Shown: positions 32,634-46,300 of the stretch, piece by piece | How the letters are laid out: the number at the start of each line of letters is the position of its first letter | Position numbering within the stretch: the stretch's first letter is position 1 | Assembly: GCA_030267565.1 (NCBI GenBank) | Contig: BRXU01000003.1 | Span: 7,539,001-7,603,000, forward strand | Source of the DNA: Pleodorina starrii | Lineage: Eukaryota > Chlorophyta > Chlorophyceae > Chlamydomonadales > Volvocaceae | Direction: 5' to 3' | DNA: 64,000 nt | Program-made: the position numbers and the translations under genes | Notes under the pieces: generated by a model | Seen by the model: the letters and a program-made list of their open reading frames with translations, nothing else | Database searches by the model: none | What the model was told of the DNA's origin: nothing

Positions 32634-35600
32634 CTACTGCTGGTCCACCTCGCCGCCTCCCCACGCCGCGTTGCGGCTCATCTTGTGCAGCTGCGCCCTC
32701 CGCCGCCGCTCCTGCTGCAGCCGCACCAGGTCCACCGGCCCGATGGACTCGTCGCCCAGCAGGGCGCCGCTTTGGCGGGCGGCGCGGCGCAGCGCACGGA
32801 GGCGACGTGCCTGTGGGGGGAGGAAGGGTGGCGAGGGGGAGGGGTGGTGAGGTGGAGGGATGGCGAGGGGGTGGCGACGGATTTACCGACTTCCCGGAGG
32901 AGCCCGGGAGGGAGAAAGTCTTTACTTTCGCAGCGACCTCCGGCGCTCCGGGTGCCATGGGGGTCGATGGGGGAGATGGGTCGCGTGGGGCCTCTGCCCC
33001 GATGCGGCCAAGCATGGCCAAGCATGAGCATCGCATGGCATTGCATAGCATGGCATTGCATAGCATGGCAGCGCAGGTTAGCAGCGCACCTCCTCCCCTG
33101 CCGCGCCGGCCGCGCCGTCCTCGTCTCCGTCGTCGTACAGCTCGTCGCTGTCGTGATCCAGATCCAGATCCAGATCCGCGTCGTGACCGCCCGCGATGCC
33201 GCCAAATTTGAACTGCCGGGCCTGAACCGCCGCCAGCTGCACACCGTTGCACGGCAGGACGGAGAGGGGGGGGGGCCGTGACGGAAAGGGGAAGGAGGAG
33301 CAGGCGGGAGGATGATCAAACAAACGACGATGACGGCCTTTAGGTGTGTTGACGCGAGCAAAAAAGCAAGCGAGCTGGAAAAACGAGCTAGAAAGCGAGA
33401 AAGGGAGTCAGCGACAACGTCCCCCAGTGCTTGGCAGCAGATGCAGCAGCAGCAGCACCGCCCCTCTCCCTCTCGCTCTCTCCCTCTCCCCGGCTCTCGG
33501 CATGTCGCGGTATCCGTACTCTGTTGCCGTACCCTTTTACCGTACCCTGTTGCCGTACTCACCGGCGGAGCTCCAACCGGCGGTGCGGAAGCGGCGGCGA
33601 TGTGCGATGCGGGGGAGGAGGTCGCCTCCACCTCCGTCAGGTCATCATCGGGCTAGGGGCGGGGGGTGGGGGCGGGGGGCGGGAATGGGGGCGGGGAGTA
33701 TGGGTTCTGGAGGCGGGCCGGGGGTGGTAAGGTGAGGAAAGGCGAGCTGAAGTTGCAGTAACTTGAGAGTTGTGTTTCTCGACCGGGACTGGCCAACCGA
33801 CACACACACACACACACACCCAACCCCCGCCTTGGTCCCCCCGCAGCGGTTTCTCTTCTTCATTACCCCTCACCCCCTCAACCCTCCTCCCACCGAACCA
33901 AACCAAACCAAACCACCGACCGTCCGACCCACCCACCCACCTGGTCAACCCCCGCCCCGTATTTGAACCCCCGGGCAGCGCCACCCAGAGCAGCCAGCGA
34001 GCCCGCCGCCGCCGCAGCGCTCCCCGTTGCCCTCCCTGGGGCCTCCAGCTCGACGTCGCCCGACGCCTCTCCGCCGCCGGGCCGCCGGAGTTGTCGTACA
34101 GCCACGTCGCCGCCGCCGCCGGAAGCAGCCGCCGCGGCCGATGCTGCGACGCCGTCGTCTTCGATGTCGCCCGACGCCTCTCCGCCGCCGGGCCGCCGGA
34201 GTTGCCGTACAGCCACGCCGCCGCCGCCGCCGGAAGCAGCCGCCGCGGCCGATGCTGCGAAGCCGTCGTCTTCGACGTCGCCCGACGCGTCTCCGCCGCC
34301 GGGCCGCCGGAGTTGCCGTACAGCCACGCCGCCGACGCCGCCGGAAGCAGCCGCCGCGGCCGATGCTGCGAAGCCGTCGTCTTCGACGTCGCCCGACGCG
34401 TCTCCGCTGCCGGGCCGCCGGAGTTGCCGTACAGCCACGCCGCCACCGGAAGCAGCCGCCGCGGCCGATGCTGCGAAGCCGTCGTCTTCGATGTCGCCCG
34501 ACGCCTCTCCGCCGCCGGGCCGCCGGAGTTGCCGTACAGCCACGCCGCCACCGGAAGCAGCCGCCGCGGCCGATGCTGCGAAGCCGTCGTCTTCGACGTC
34601 GCCCGACGCGTCTCCGCCGACGGGCCGCCGGAGTTGCCGTACAGCCACGCCGCCACCGGAAGCAGCCGCCACCGATGCTGCGGCGCCGTCGTCTTCGACG
34701 TCGCCCGACGCGTCTCCGCCGCCGGGCCGCCGGAGTTGCCGTACAGCCACGCCGCCGCCGCCGCCGGAAGCAGCCGCCACCGATGCTGCGGCGCCGTCGT
34801 CTTCGACGTCGCCCGACGCGTCTCCGCCGCCGGGCCGGCGGAGTTGCCGTACAGACACGCCGCCGCCGCCGCCGGAAGCAGCCGCCGCCGATGCTGCGAC
34901 GCCGTCGTCTTCGACATTGCCCGACGCGTCTCCGCCGCCGGGCCGCCGGAGTTTCCGCACAGCCATGCCGCCACCGTTGACGCCAGACGCCGCCGCGGCC
35001 GCACCATTCGCGCTGTCGTCATCGTCACTCACGCCGCTGCCGGGCCGCCTGAAGCCTCTGCTGCCGCTGCTGCTGCCGTTGCGGCTGCCGCCTACGGCGG
35101 CGGCGGCGACGGCCGCCGCGGCGGCGGCCGCCGCCGCCGCCTCCACCGCCGCCGCCGCGGCCGCCGCCGCCGATCCAATGCTGCTCCCGGAAGACCGCAG
35201 TACCGGTTTCAACCGCTCCGAGTCCAACCGCTGCTCGTCCCACTCCGCCTTCGACGCCTTCCCTGCGTTCTCCTCCCCCTCCCTCTCCCCCTCCCCGTGC
35301 CCCTCCCCTGGATTCAAGGAGGCCGATTCCCGGGAGGGTCGCCTGGCTTGGGACGTCGCGGCGGCGGCGGCGGCGGTAAGGGCCGCCAGGGCCACACCTC
35401 CGGCGCTGGCTCCGGAGCCGGCCGAGAGCGGCCACTCCGCACCCGCCGATGTCCCCCTCTCCGCCGACCCCGGCGAGTGAGAGTGTGAGTGCGAATTCGA
35501 GTGCGAGTGCGAGTGCGAGTGCGAGTGAGATTTCCCGCTAGCCGAATGCCCGGAGAGGGAGCTCGGTAGAAGGGCCTGTGGAGAAGGGAGATTCTGAACA

Positions 35601-38274
35601 GGAATTCACGGCGGGGAAAGGAGGGAGGGGGGGAGGGAGGGAGCTCAGAACGGTTCTGGCCCCCAAAGACGGAACGACATTAAAGCCACAGCAGCAATAA
35701 CACTACAACAGGAACGACATCACGAACCACAGGCGGGAGTAGTGGCATCGACAGCAACCACCGCCAGCGCAGGAGCCACTCCAAGCGCCGAAACCAAACC
35801 CTAGGCGCGAATACGGTACATCGCGGCTGCCTACCTCGCGCGCAAGGTCACCGGGCAGATCCGAGCCGTCGGCGCCGCCGCCGCCGCCGCCGCCGCTGCG
35901 CGGCGGCGGCAGCGGCAGCGGCCTGGCGAAGGGACTGCTGACGCCGCCGCCGGACGAGATTGACGCCGGCAAGACAACCGATGGCAGCGCGGGTAGCGCC
36001 GACCGCCGCGTTGACAGGGACGGCAACCGGCTGGCCGCGGCAGCGTGGGCGGGGGAGCCGCCGCCGCTGCTGCCGCCGCCGGGGCTGCCGCTTTCCGGAC
36101 TGTGGGGTTGTGTCTGGAGAGCCGGCAGCGGCGGCCGTACACCTAAGGGCCGTGGCGCCAGGGAGGGGTCTAACTGGGGCAGATGATCGAGAGGAGCGGC
36201 GATTGGAGGCAAAGCCATGACCCGTGGGCCGGCGCCCGAGGCCGGGGACGTCGACGCCGCCGTCGCCGTCGGGGAGGCGGCTGTCGTCGACGCCGGGCCC
36301 GCCGCCGCCGCCGCCGCCGCCGTCGCCGCTGGCGTGGCGCTGGCCGGCGCCGCCGCCGGCACATTGGCGGTGAAAAAGCCGCCATGCCCAGCCTGGGTCC
36401 CGCCGCTGGCGCTGCCGCTGGCGCTTCCGCCGGCGCTACCGCCGGCGCTGCCGCTGGCGCTGCCGCTGGCGCTGCCGCTGGCGCTGCCGCTGGCGCTGCC
36501 GCTGGCGCTGCCGCTGGCGCTGCCGCTGGCGCTGCCGCCGGCGCTGCCGCTGGCGCTGCCGCCGGCGCTGCCGCTGGCGTTTCCGCCGGCGCTGCCGCTG
36601 GCGCTGGCAATGCTGCCGCTGCTGGCGCGGCTAAGACGGCTGCGTCCGCCGGCGCCGCCGACGCCATGCGCGCTGCCGCCGCGGTCGCCCGCGCCGCTTG
36701 CGTCACTGGTCTGCAGCGGCGGCGGCGGTGGCAGGACTAGCACCGAGGGTTCCCGCGGCCCTTGGGACCGCGGCGTGTGGCTCGATGGGGTGCTCGAGCC
36801 ATCCGCAGACGATGACGCCGCCGCCGCCGCCGTCAGCGGCGGCGGCGCCGCTGCCGCCGCCGCCGCCGCCGCCAGCAAGGTGTCAGAATTGACGCTCAGT
36901 AGACGACGAGTGGGTGCGATAACATCGCCGCCGCCGCCGCCGGCGTCGTCGTCGGCGCAAGCGGACGCGGCGGCTGTCGGCGCCGCTATCACGGCGGCGG
37001 CAGGGCCGGCGGCGGCGCCGTCTCCGTCGGCGCCAGCGGCCGCCGCCGGCTCCGCCACCGCCGCCGCCGTGTCCATGTCCCCATCCAACGACCGCCTGGA
37101 GCCCACCGGCGTTACCTTGGCGCCGCGGCGCCACCCGAAACGAATCCTGCGTCTCCCTCCGCCACCCCAGCAGCTCGTCGCAGCGGCGGCGGCGGCGGCC
37201 GCCGCCGCTGCCTCCGACGACGACGTCCGTGACGACGCCGCTTCCAAGTCGGCCGCCAGTACCTTCGCCGTCGGCTCCGTCACAGCCCCCGGCACCACCC
37301 GACACCCCCGCCGCCACCCGCTGCCTCCGCCGCCTCCGCCGCGCCACCACGCCGCGGCGCCGCCTTCCGGTCCCGTCGCCGCCTCCGTCGCCTCCTCCGC
37401 CGCCGCCTGATCTCCCAGCTGGCCGCCGGCAGCGGCATCCCCCTCCGCGCGTCGCTGCTGCTGGCGGCGGCGGCAACAGCACACCAGTAGCACCAGCAAC
37501 GCCAAGAGTATGACGCCTCCGGCTACAACCGCCCCGATAAACAAGGGCAGCTTCGACCCACCCCCGCCGCTGGAGGCAGCGGCGCCGCCGTCGGTGCCGT
37601 CACGGCCACTGCCGTCAGTAGCCAGCACATCGGCGGCGCCGCCAGAAGCCAACGGCCGCGGCGGCGGCGCCGCCGCCGGCAGCGGCGGCGGCGAGCTGAC
37701 GCCGCCGCTGTTGTACAAGGCGGCGCGGCAGCGGGCCTGCGTCAGGGACACCGTCACCGACGAGGACGCGGCGGCGGCGCCGCTGGCGGCGGCGCTGACG
37801 GCGGATTGTGCGATGGGTTGGAGCGCCACCATTAGAGGCGAGACGAAGGCCGGGCAATCTGTGAAGGAGCTGTCGGCGGTGGATACCGCGCGGACCTGCG
37901 TGTGAGGGCGGGTGGGTGAGAGGGCGGGTGAGAGGGCGGGTGGGAGGGTGGGTGGGTGAGAGGGTGGGTGAGAACCCTCCGTACCCCTCCATCTGTACCC
38001 ACCCGTACTCATCCGCACTTACCCGTACCCGCCCGTACCCATCCGTACTCACCAGGGCCCCGGCCATCGCCTGGGATGCGTCCGTCTCCCCCCTCACCGC
38101 CGGACAGACCCCCGCCAGGCCGCCGCTGCCGCCACCGCTGCCGTACAGCGCCTGCAGCGCCGCCGCCTTGAACGTGTCCACTGACGTCACCGGGTTTAAC
38201 TGAGCGGTGGGGGGAGGGGGAACGGGAGAGGGGAAAGAGAGAGTGGAGCGAGCGAGCGAGCGAGCGAGCGAGCG

Positions 38275-38346
<72 letters not shown>

Positions 38347-40263
38347 AGGACGTGGGAGCGAGGACGAGTGTGTCTGTGTGTGTCTAGTGGTGGTGGCGGG
38401 AGGGGAAGAGGAACGCAGTGGGGGTCTGTGTGTAAGGGGGGAAAGAGGTCCGACGGGCTAGAGGAGGCGAGCGTGTCTGGGTGTGGGTGTGGGTGTCCAC
38501 CCCTCCCCCCACCATACACGCACAAAGACACGCCCACACATACGCACAAACACACGCGCACACATGCAGACATGCACACAAACACACGCGCACACACGCA
38601 CACCTTGAACCGCAGGACGACCTCGGTGGCGGCGCCCGACCCACACACGCCGCCGCCGCTGCCGCTGCCGTTTCCGCCGCCGGGCGTGCAGCTGTCGGTG
38701 GAGACGTTGGCGGAGGGCAGTCCCAGCGGCGGCGCCAGGGCGGCCGCCAGGGCGGTCTGGGAGCCTGCCGTACAGTTGCCGTACGGAGAGGCAGCCTGTG
38801 GAAACGAGGCGGGCCGGGACGAGACAACAGAGAGGAGCACGGGGCGGGTTGGAACGGGGCCGGGCGCGGGCATGTCGTAATTTGGGAACGTGCGTTGAGT
38901 ACGACGAGAACTAGATTCAGAGGGCAACGATTTGGGATTTGGCGTCTAAGCGTTCGAAAAACCTCCAGCGGCGGAAGGGAATTAAATGTAAAAATGAACA
39001 AAGGTGGACCCGAAACGCTGACCTGGAAGCGCGCCACGACGGTTAGGAAGTTGTACGACAACTGTAGTACGGCGCCGGGTACGGCAGGCAGGGTGTCGGT
39101 CACGGCCAGCGCTGCCGCCAGCGTCAGCTCAGCCTCAAAAACGATAAAGGCCGGGCTGGGTGGCGGCGGCCGCGGCGGCGGCGACGGCGATGTTGGCGGT
39201 GGCGGCGGCTGAGACAACGACCGTACGATGGGCACGGACAGCCCCAGAGGCGGCGTTGGCACCGGCACTGGCGGCGGCGGCGGCGGCGATGGAGAAACCT
39301 CCTCCTCCTCCTCCTCCTCCTCCTCTTCCTCCTCTTCATCCTCCTCCTTTTCATCCTCCGCCGACCCGCCGCCCTCCCCCTCCGCCTCCACCGTCACCCG
39401 GGCAATCGCCGAGGCGGTGTTGCCGCTGCCGTCCGTCATTGTCAACTGAAACGTGTACGGACCGGGCACCACACCCGTCACCAGCGCCTCCCGGCCAGTG
39501 GCATTGACGAGGCTGGCGTTGCCGCCGTCGTCGCCGCCCGGCGGCGCCGACAGGATCTGCCACTTGTACGACGGCGAAGCCGCGGCGGCGGCAGCGGCGA
39601 CGGCGGCGGTGGTGGAGGAGGAGAAGGTGGAGGAGGAGGCAGGCGTCTGCTGCAAGGACCGACCCGCGGGCCGGTGCTGCTGCTGGCGCTGCTGCTGCGG
39701 CCAGTCGCTTGCTGCGGCGACGGCGGCGGCGGCGGTGGTGACGGTGGAGGAGGAGGATAGGGAGATGGAGGAAGCGGCCCTCAGCCGCCGAAACCCGCCG
39801 CTGCCGCCGCCGCCACCGCCGAAGAGGACGTCCGAGGCGGCTTGCTGGATGGCCCTTCCTCCGGACGCGGCGCAGCCCAGCGATCCCGCGAAGGTGTAGC
39901 CCGGCCAGCATGCGCACGCCGCCGTCACGGCGACGATGGCCGACGCCGTACCATTTGTCGTACCGTTGCTCGCCTGCGGCGGCGGCGGCGGCACCGCCGC
40001 CGCCACCTCCACGCACAGCCCACCGGCGGCGGCCGAGCACAGCTGGTCACCCCAGCACGGCGCCGGCGGCACCTCGCACGACGGCCCCGACCAGCCGCCG
40101 GCGCAGCCGCAGTACGATGCCGTACCGATTGTCGTACAGGTACCCAGCGGCGCCGGCGCGCATCCCGCCGCGGCGCAGCTCGAGATCGCCGCCGACCCCG
40201 CGGCGCTGAGACGCACCGCCAGAGCGCTGCCGTTGGCCAGTACCACACCCCTGGCGGCGGCGG

Positions 40264-40302
<39 letters not shown>

Positions 40303-43300
40303 CCGACGTCAGTTTGGCGCTGGCGACGACGGGGAAGGGCGCCGGCGGGCAGGTGGAGTTGGCGGTCTGCGGCGCGGCGGCGCACGACTGGCCGGGGGCC
40401 AAGTACGGCAGCCACCGCGACGCGCTGCAGCCGCTGCCGCCGACCGACCCGCGGGATGCCGCATTGACGGCGGAGCAGCGGCACGTCTCCGCGCACCAGC
40501 CGCAGCCGACCACTCGCATGCACGTGTCGCACGACAGCAGGCCGACGCAGCGGTCGGGGACGGCGGCGGCAGCGGAGCCGCCGCCGCCGCCGCTGCCGCC
40601 GCCGCAGGCGGCGGCGGCCGGCGCCCAGGCGGCGGCGGGGCAAGAGCGCGCGGCGGGGCCGCCGGCGACGCCGCCGAGCGCCATGCATTCGCCGCTGGCG
40701 TGGCAGTAGCCGCAGCCGGGCTGGGAGGCGCAGGCGGCGCAGCTGCCGTTCAAGGCGCCGCAGACGGCGGCGGTGGTGACGGTGGCGGAAGCGCCAGCGG
40801 CGGCGCCAGCGGCAAAGCCGACCTGCGCATGCGCGCGTACGTGGGGTTTCAAACGAAGCTTTCCGAAACGCAATAGAGAGCAAGGGCGGGAAGACACATA
40901 CACATGCAAGCACACACACACGCCACGCAGACCCGTACACACACACGCACAGCCACGCACGGCCGCGCACGTGCACCCATCCAACCCAACCCACCCACCC
41001 GAGACCCAACCCGCCCAACCCTCCCAACCCACCCACCTCGAACAGGCGCCCCCCGGCGCCGGTGTCCGAAAGCACCACCGAAAACGGCGCCAGGCCGCCG
41101 CCGCCGCCAGTCGCCGCCGCCTGCGTCCGGTTCATCAACCGCACTCCCACCTCCAGCGGCGCGCCCACGTCGGGACAGCTCAGGCGCAGGGCCTTGGCGC
41201 CGCGGGCGGCGGATTGGGGGGCCACTGCCGAGAGGTCCAGGGGCTGTGGACAGGGGGCGACGCCCTGGGTACCTCGCAGGGTGAACTGGATACATTGGGG
41301 GGAGGGGAGGGAAGGGAAGGGAGGGGAAGGGAAGGGACATGGGAGGAGAGGGCGGTTTCCGGCGGCGAAGTGGAGGCAAGAGCAGCAGCAGCTTCCTTCC
41401 TCCCGACCTCTCACCCCCCACCCTCACCCTCACTCCTCACCCCACCCCCACCCCACATCACCCAAGCCGCACCCACCTCCAGCGTCGCATTCAACCCGCC
41501 ATCCGCCGCCGCCGCCGTCGACCAGGGCAGGAACATGGCAACGTACGACACCGCGCCCTGTACGGCAAACGGCCCCGCCGACACCGCCGCCTCGCCTCCG
41601 CCGCCCGCTGCCGATGCCAGTCTCAGCATGTACCAGCCCGACTCCGCCGCCGCCGGAATCTCCCAGGCCGCCCAGCCCACATTCCTCGTCGCAACGGGCA
41701 GGCCAAGACTGCCGACTGGCAGCCACCGCAAGGCGGCGGCGGCGACGCCGCCTGGCGGCGGCGGCCGCGCCGCCAGGCCCCTGCCCACCTGCGCCGCCGT
41801 CACCGTCAAGGTGTCGTACGGGCTGCCGCCGAGCCAGGTGATGTTGACGGCGGCGGCGCCGCCGCCGCCGGCGCGCAGTACGGCATCGGGCCGGGGGGAC
41901 AGCAGCCGCAGCGGCGGCGGGTCGGGGCAGGGTTGCGGGTTGCAGGGCCGCTGGGAGGCGGGGCGGGGGCTGCTGGAGCAGTAGCTGTACGGCGCGGTGG
42001 CCCAGATGCTACTGCCGCCACTGCTACTGCTGCCGTTGGTGCTGGTGTTGGTGGCGTTGGTGGTGGTGGGGGGTGCGGGCAGGCAGTTGACGATGCGGCT
42101 CTGGATGCCTGTGTGTGTGAGAGGTAACCGGAGGGGGAGGCCGAGTCGGGGTGAATGGAAGGAAGAGGGGGAGGGGAAGTACGAGGGGAGGTTGCATTAA
42201 CCAGCCGCCCTCCCCTTCCCTCCCTGGATGATCATCCTGGGTACACGGCCGACCCCTGGGCCCATGGCCGACCCCTGGGCCCACGACCGACCCCTGGGCC
42301 CATGACCGACCCCTGGGCCCATGACCGACCCCTGGGCCCATGACCGACCCCTGGGCCCATGACCGACCCCTGGGCCCATGACCGACCCCTGGGCCCATGA
42401 CCGACCCCTGGGCCCATGACCGACCCCTGGGCCCATGACCGACCCCTGGGCCCATGACCGACCCCTGGGCCCATGACCGACCCCTGGGCCCATGACCGAC
42501 CCCTGGGCCCACGACCGACCCCTGGGCCCATGACCGACCCCTGGGCCCATGGCCGACCCCTGGGCCCATGACCGACCCCTGGGCCCATGACCGACCCCTG
42601 GGCCCATGACCGACCCCTGGGCCCATGGCCGACCCCTGGGCCCATGACCGACCCCTGGGCCCATGACCGACCCCTGGGCCCATGACCGACCCCTGGGCCC
42701 ATGGCCGACCCCTGTGCCCATGGCCGACCCCTGGGCCCATGACCGACCCCTGGGCCCATGGCCGACCCCTGGGCCCATGACCGACCCCTGGGCCCATGGC
42801 CGACCCCTGGGCCCATGACCGACCCCTGGGCCCATGACCGACCCCTGGGCCCACGACCGGCCCCCGGGGCCCATGACCGACCCCTGGGCCCATGACCGAC
42901 CCCTGGGCCCATGACCGACCCCTGGGCCCATGACCGACCCCTGGGCCCATGGACGACCCCTGGGCCCATGACCGACCCCTGGGCCCACGGCCGACCCCTG
43001 GGCCCATGACCGACCCCTGGGCCCATGACCGACCCCTGGGCCCATGGACGACCCCTGGGCCCATGACCGACCCCTGGGCCCATGACCGACCCCTGGGCCC
43101 ATGACCGACCCCTGGGCCCATGACCGACCTCGCCCTGGGCCCATGACCGACCCCTCATAAACAGGACAGACGCTATGACCAAACAAACAAACGGTGCAGA
43201 CGACTGGCTGAGGGAGGACTGCGGCTACGTCTCGGACTGCCCCACCGTCCCCTTCCCCTTCCCCTCCCGCCTTCCCATTCCCGGTCCCTCCAACCCCCTC

Positions 43301-46300
43301 CCCATCCCCCACCCACCCACCCCCACCCACCCACCCCCACCCACCCACCCACCCACAGCCCCTCCCCCCTCACCTCCGCCGCACTCCTGGTCGCATGCGC
43401 CCCACGGCCCCACCCCCCAGTCGTACACCGGGCAGGGCTGCAGGTTGCAGTCGTACAGCAGCACCCCGGGGTCGGGTCCCGTACACTTGGCGGCGGGGCA
43501 GGTTATGGACTGGGCACACTGCGCATCCGTGCCGCCTGACAGAGACGGACGGTCCGACAGACAGACAGATAGAGGGACGGGGGGGGCGCCGGGGGGTGGG
43601 GGGCCGGGGGTTGTGGTTGGGGGGAGGGGAGGGAGGGAGATGAGAGATTTCAGAAAGGGGTCAGAAAGACGAGACGCCCACTGTCCCGGCCGGGCCCGGG
43701 CCCCCCTTGCCCCTCCGCTGTAGTACCAACAACGCACTGCAATTCCCTCCTCCTTCCCCTCATCCTCATACTCCTCCGCAGCAGCAGCACAACAGCAGGA
43801 CAGCAGCAACAGCAACAAATTCTTTCTCTTCTTCTTCTTCTCACCGCATCCGGGTCCGTAGCTGCCCGTGCAGCGAAAAGTGCGCCGCTGAGTGCCCCCA
43901 CCACATGCAGCGCTGCAGGCACCTCGCGCCGCCTCCACCTCCACCCAGCGAGCCTTGTCAGTGCAGCCGTCGTCGCACACGTAGCTGGGCGGGGGGAGAG
44001 AGGGAGGGGGGATAAGGTGGAGGCGGGAAGGTGTGGCGGGGGGAGAAGGTGGGGGAAAGAAACAAGTAAAACACACACCGTATCAGACCCATTGAAACCC
44101 ACCCCTCCTCAACCACCCCCGACACGTGCGCTTCGGCACCCATATTGCGCCTCCCTCCATGCCCCTTCCCCTTCCCTCCCCTCACCTCACAGACCTCTAC
44201 CCAATCCCCGTCTCGCTCCCTCCCCCTCTGCTCCCCGACCCACCCGCGCTTCTCCTCACCCCTCTCACCCAACCCTGCAAACCCGCAACCCCACCCCCAC
44301 CCAACCCCGCTCCCCCCACCCCCACCCCCGACCCAACCCCGCAACCTCGCAAGGTCGCAACCCCACCCAACCCCCCATCCCCGCGCCCCCACCCGTTCCG
44401 TCTGCAGCACTCTTGGTAGCCGCCATCCGCCTCCGAAGCCGAGTCGCAGCTCAACACCTCTCCCGAAGTGGAGGAAGCGGTGCCACACAGGAAACCCAAG
44501 CCTCGCGGCCGCCGCAGACAACTGCACGCCGTACAGTTGGCGGCCACCGCGCCCACGCCGCCGCCGCTGACGACGCCGCCGCTGACGGCGCCGGCAAAAC
44601 CCCCGACGCTGCAGTTGGCGGAGCCGCCGACGGCGACGGGACAGTCGTACTGGCAGTCCCGCGTGTTGCAGGTCTCCAACGCCGGCGGCTTCGTGACGGG
44701 GTTGCAGTACGATTCGTTGACGGCGGCGGCGGCGGCGCCGCTGGCGGCTACGCAGCTGACGTTTCGGCGGCGGGTGCCACCGCCGCAGACGGCGCTGCAG
44801 GGAGCGGCCCACGGGTCGGCGCGCCAGGTGTAAGGCCCCGGCGGCGGCGCGATGGTGAAGGGCCCGATGGCGGCGGTGTTTGTGGGGTCCGAGGCGCTGA
44901 CGGCGATCAGGTAGAAGGTGGAGCCGGTTGGGGTGGTGGGGGGGAGGGTCCAGGAGAAGGAGCCGGTGTTGGGGAGGGGGTCTGCGGAGCGGGGTGGGTG
45001 ATGGGGGGTGGGGTGGGGGAGGGGGGCGGGGACATCGGGCAGCGTCGGCTGGTGCTGTAGGCTGAACAGAACACAACACAACAGAACACGACACGACACG
45101 GTCCGACACGACAGATCGGGACAGAACCGGACAGAACCAAGTAAAGTAGGACCGAAAAGGTTACCATACCTTCGGCCCTGTCAGCCCTTCAGCCCTTTCA
45201 GCCCTGTCAGCCCTTCAGCCCTTTCAGCCCTTCAGCCCTTACATGCCGATGCCGACAACGACAACCGACACTGCAGCTGCCCGCACTGCACGCCAGGATG
45301 GACCCCTTACGGAGCTCTTACCGTAGCGCACAACTAATCTACCAGCCTCTCACCAACTTAACTCACCCACCCACCCCACCCTCCCAGACACCGACCCCAC
45401 CCTCCGACCAACTCCAAACCCCCGCCCACCCACCCACCCATCCACCCACCCATCCACCCACCCCACCCTCCCACTCACCGGAGGGGAGGCCCAGCCCCGT
45501 GGTAAGCGGCCCGCTGGTGCCCACACGCAGAAACAGCTGTACACCGCCGCTTACGTTGCCGCCGCCACCGCCGCCAGCCCACACCACGCTAACGACTCCA
45601 CCTCCCCCGCCGCCACCACCACCACCACCCGCCGTCAGCACCGCCCCCGCCGCCGGCCGCAGAAGTTGCAGCCGCGGCTCCTCCCCCGCCGTCCCCGCCG
45701 CCGCCGAGCACTGCGACACGGTCCACCAGCCCGCGGACGTTCCGCCGATGGCATTACTTGCGGCGCTACTGTTACTGCTGCTGCTACTGCTGCTACTGCT
45801 GCTACTGTTGTTCGTGTTGTTGGCCGAGGGGCAGGTGAAGCCCGCGGAGGGGCCGGCGGCGGAGCCGGGCAGACACCTGCCGCCGCCGCTGGCATCGCCG
45901 CTGACATTGCCGCCGCCGCCGCTGCCTGGTGAGGCGGAGGCGCACCAGCCGCAGCCCGCCAGATGGCCGTTGATGCATTGGTCGCAAGAGGAGGCTGAGA
46001 GGCAGGCGGTGGCGGCGCTGAGTTGGGAGGCGCAGTAGCCGTTGTCGAGGCCGCACCTGCGGGGACCGGGGAGGGGGGCAGGGTGAGGGGCAGGACGAGG
46101 AGCAGGACGGGGGGCGGATCAAAGGGACAGGACCGGAAACAGGATCCGGGGGCAAGACGAAAGACAAGACAGGGGGGGGGTACAGGACAGGGGACAGGAC
46201 AGGGAACAGGACAGGGGAGGGGGAGCGCGGCCTTGTGCCTCTGCCACACACACACACACCCCAACACACACCCCAACACACACACACACACGCTCAATCC

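Noticed and set aside
33941..35575. Separate gene for the VAVRQLRRPGGG repeat protein
   Set aside because: No start codon or signal of its own; its acceptor at 35576 is in phase with the donor at 35834 of the membrane-protein gene, and downstream exons also stay in phase, so it is the tail of that gene.
36217..37410. Large plus-strand open frame opposite the membrane-helix exon
   Set aside because: Ala/Leu/Pro shadow of a very GC-rich exon; the minus strand has the membrane helix and splice sites that fit.
42024..43348. Three overlapping minus-strand frames coding GPRGRSWAQG repeats
   Set aside because: The 19-bp array reads as the same cyclic peptide in every frame; it lies in an intron of a gene whose exons join in phase across it.
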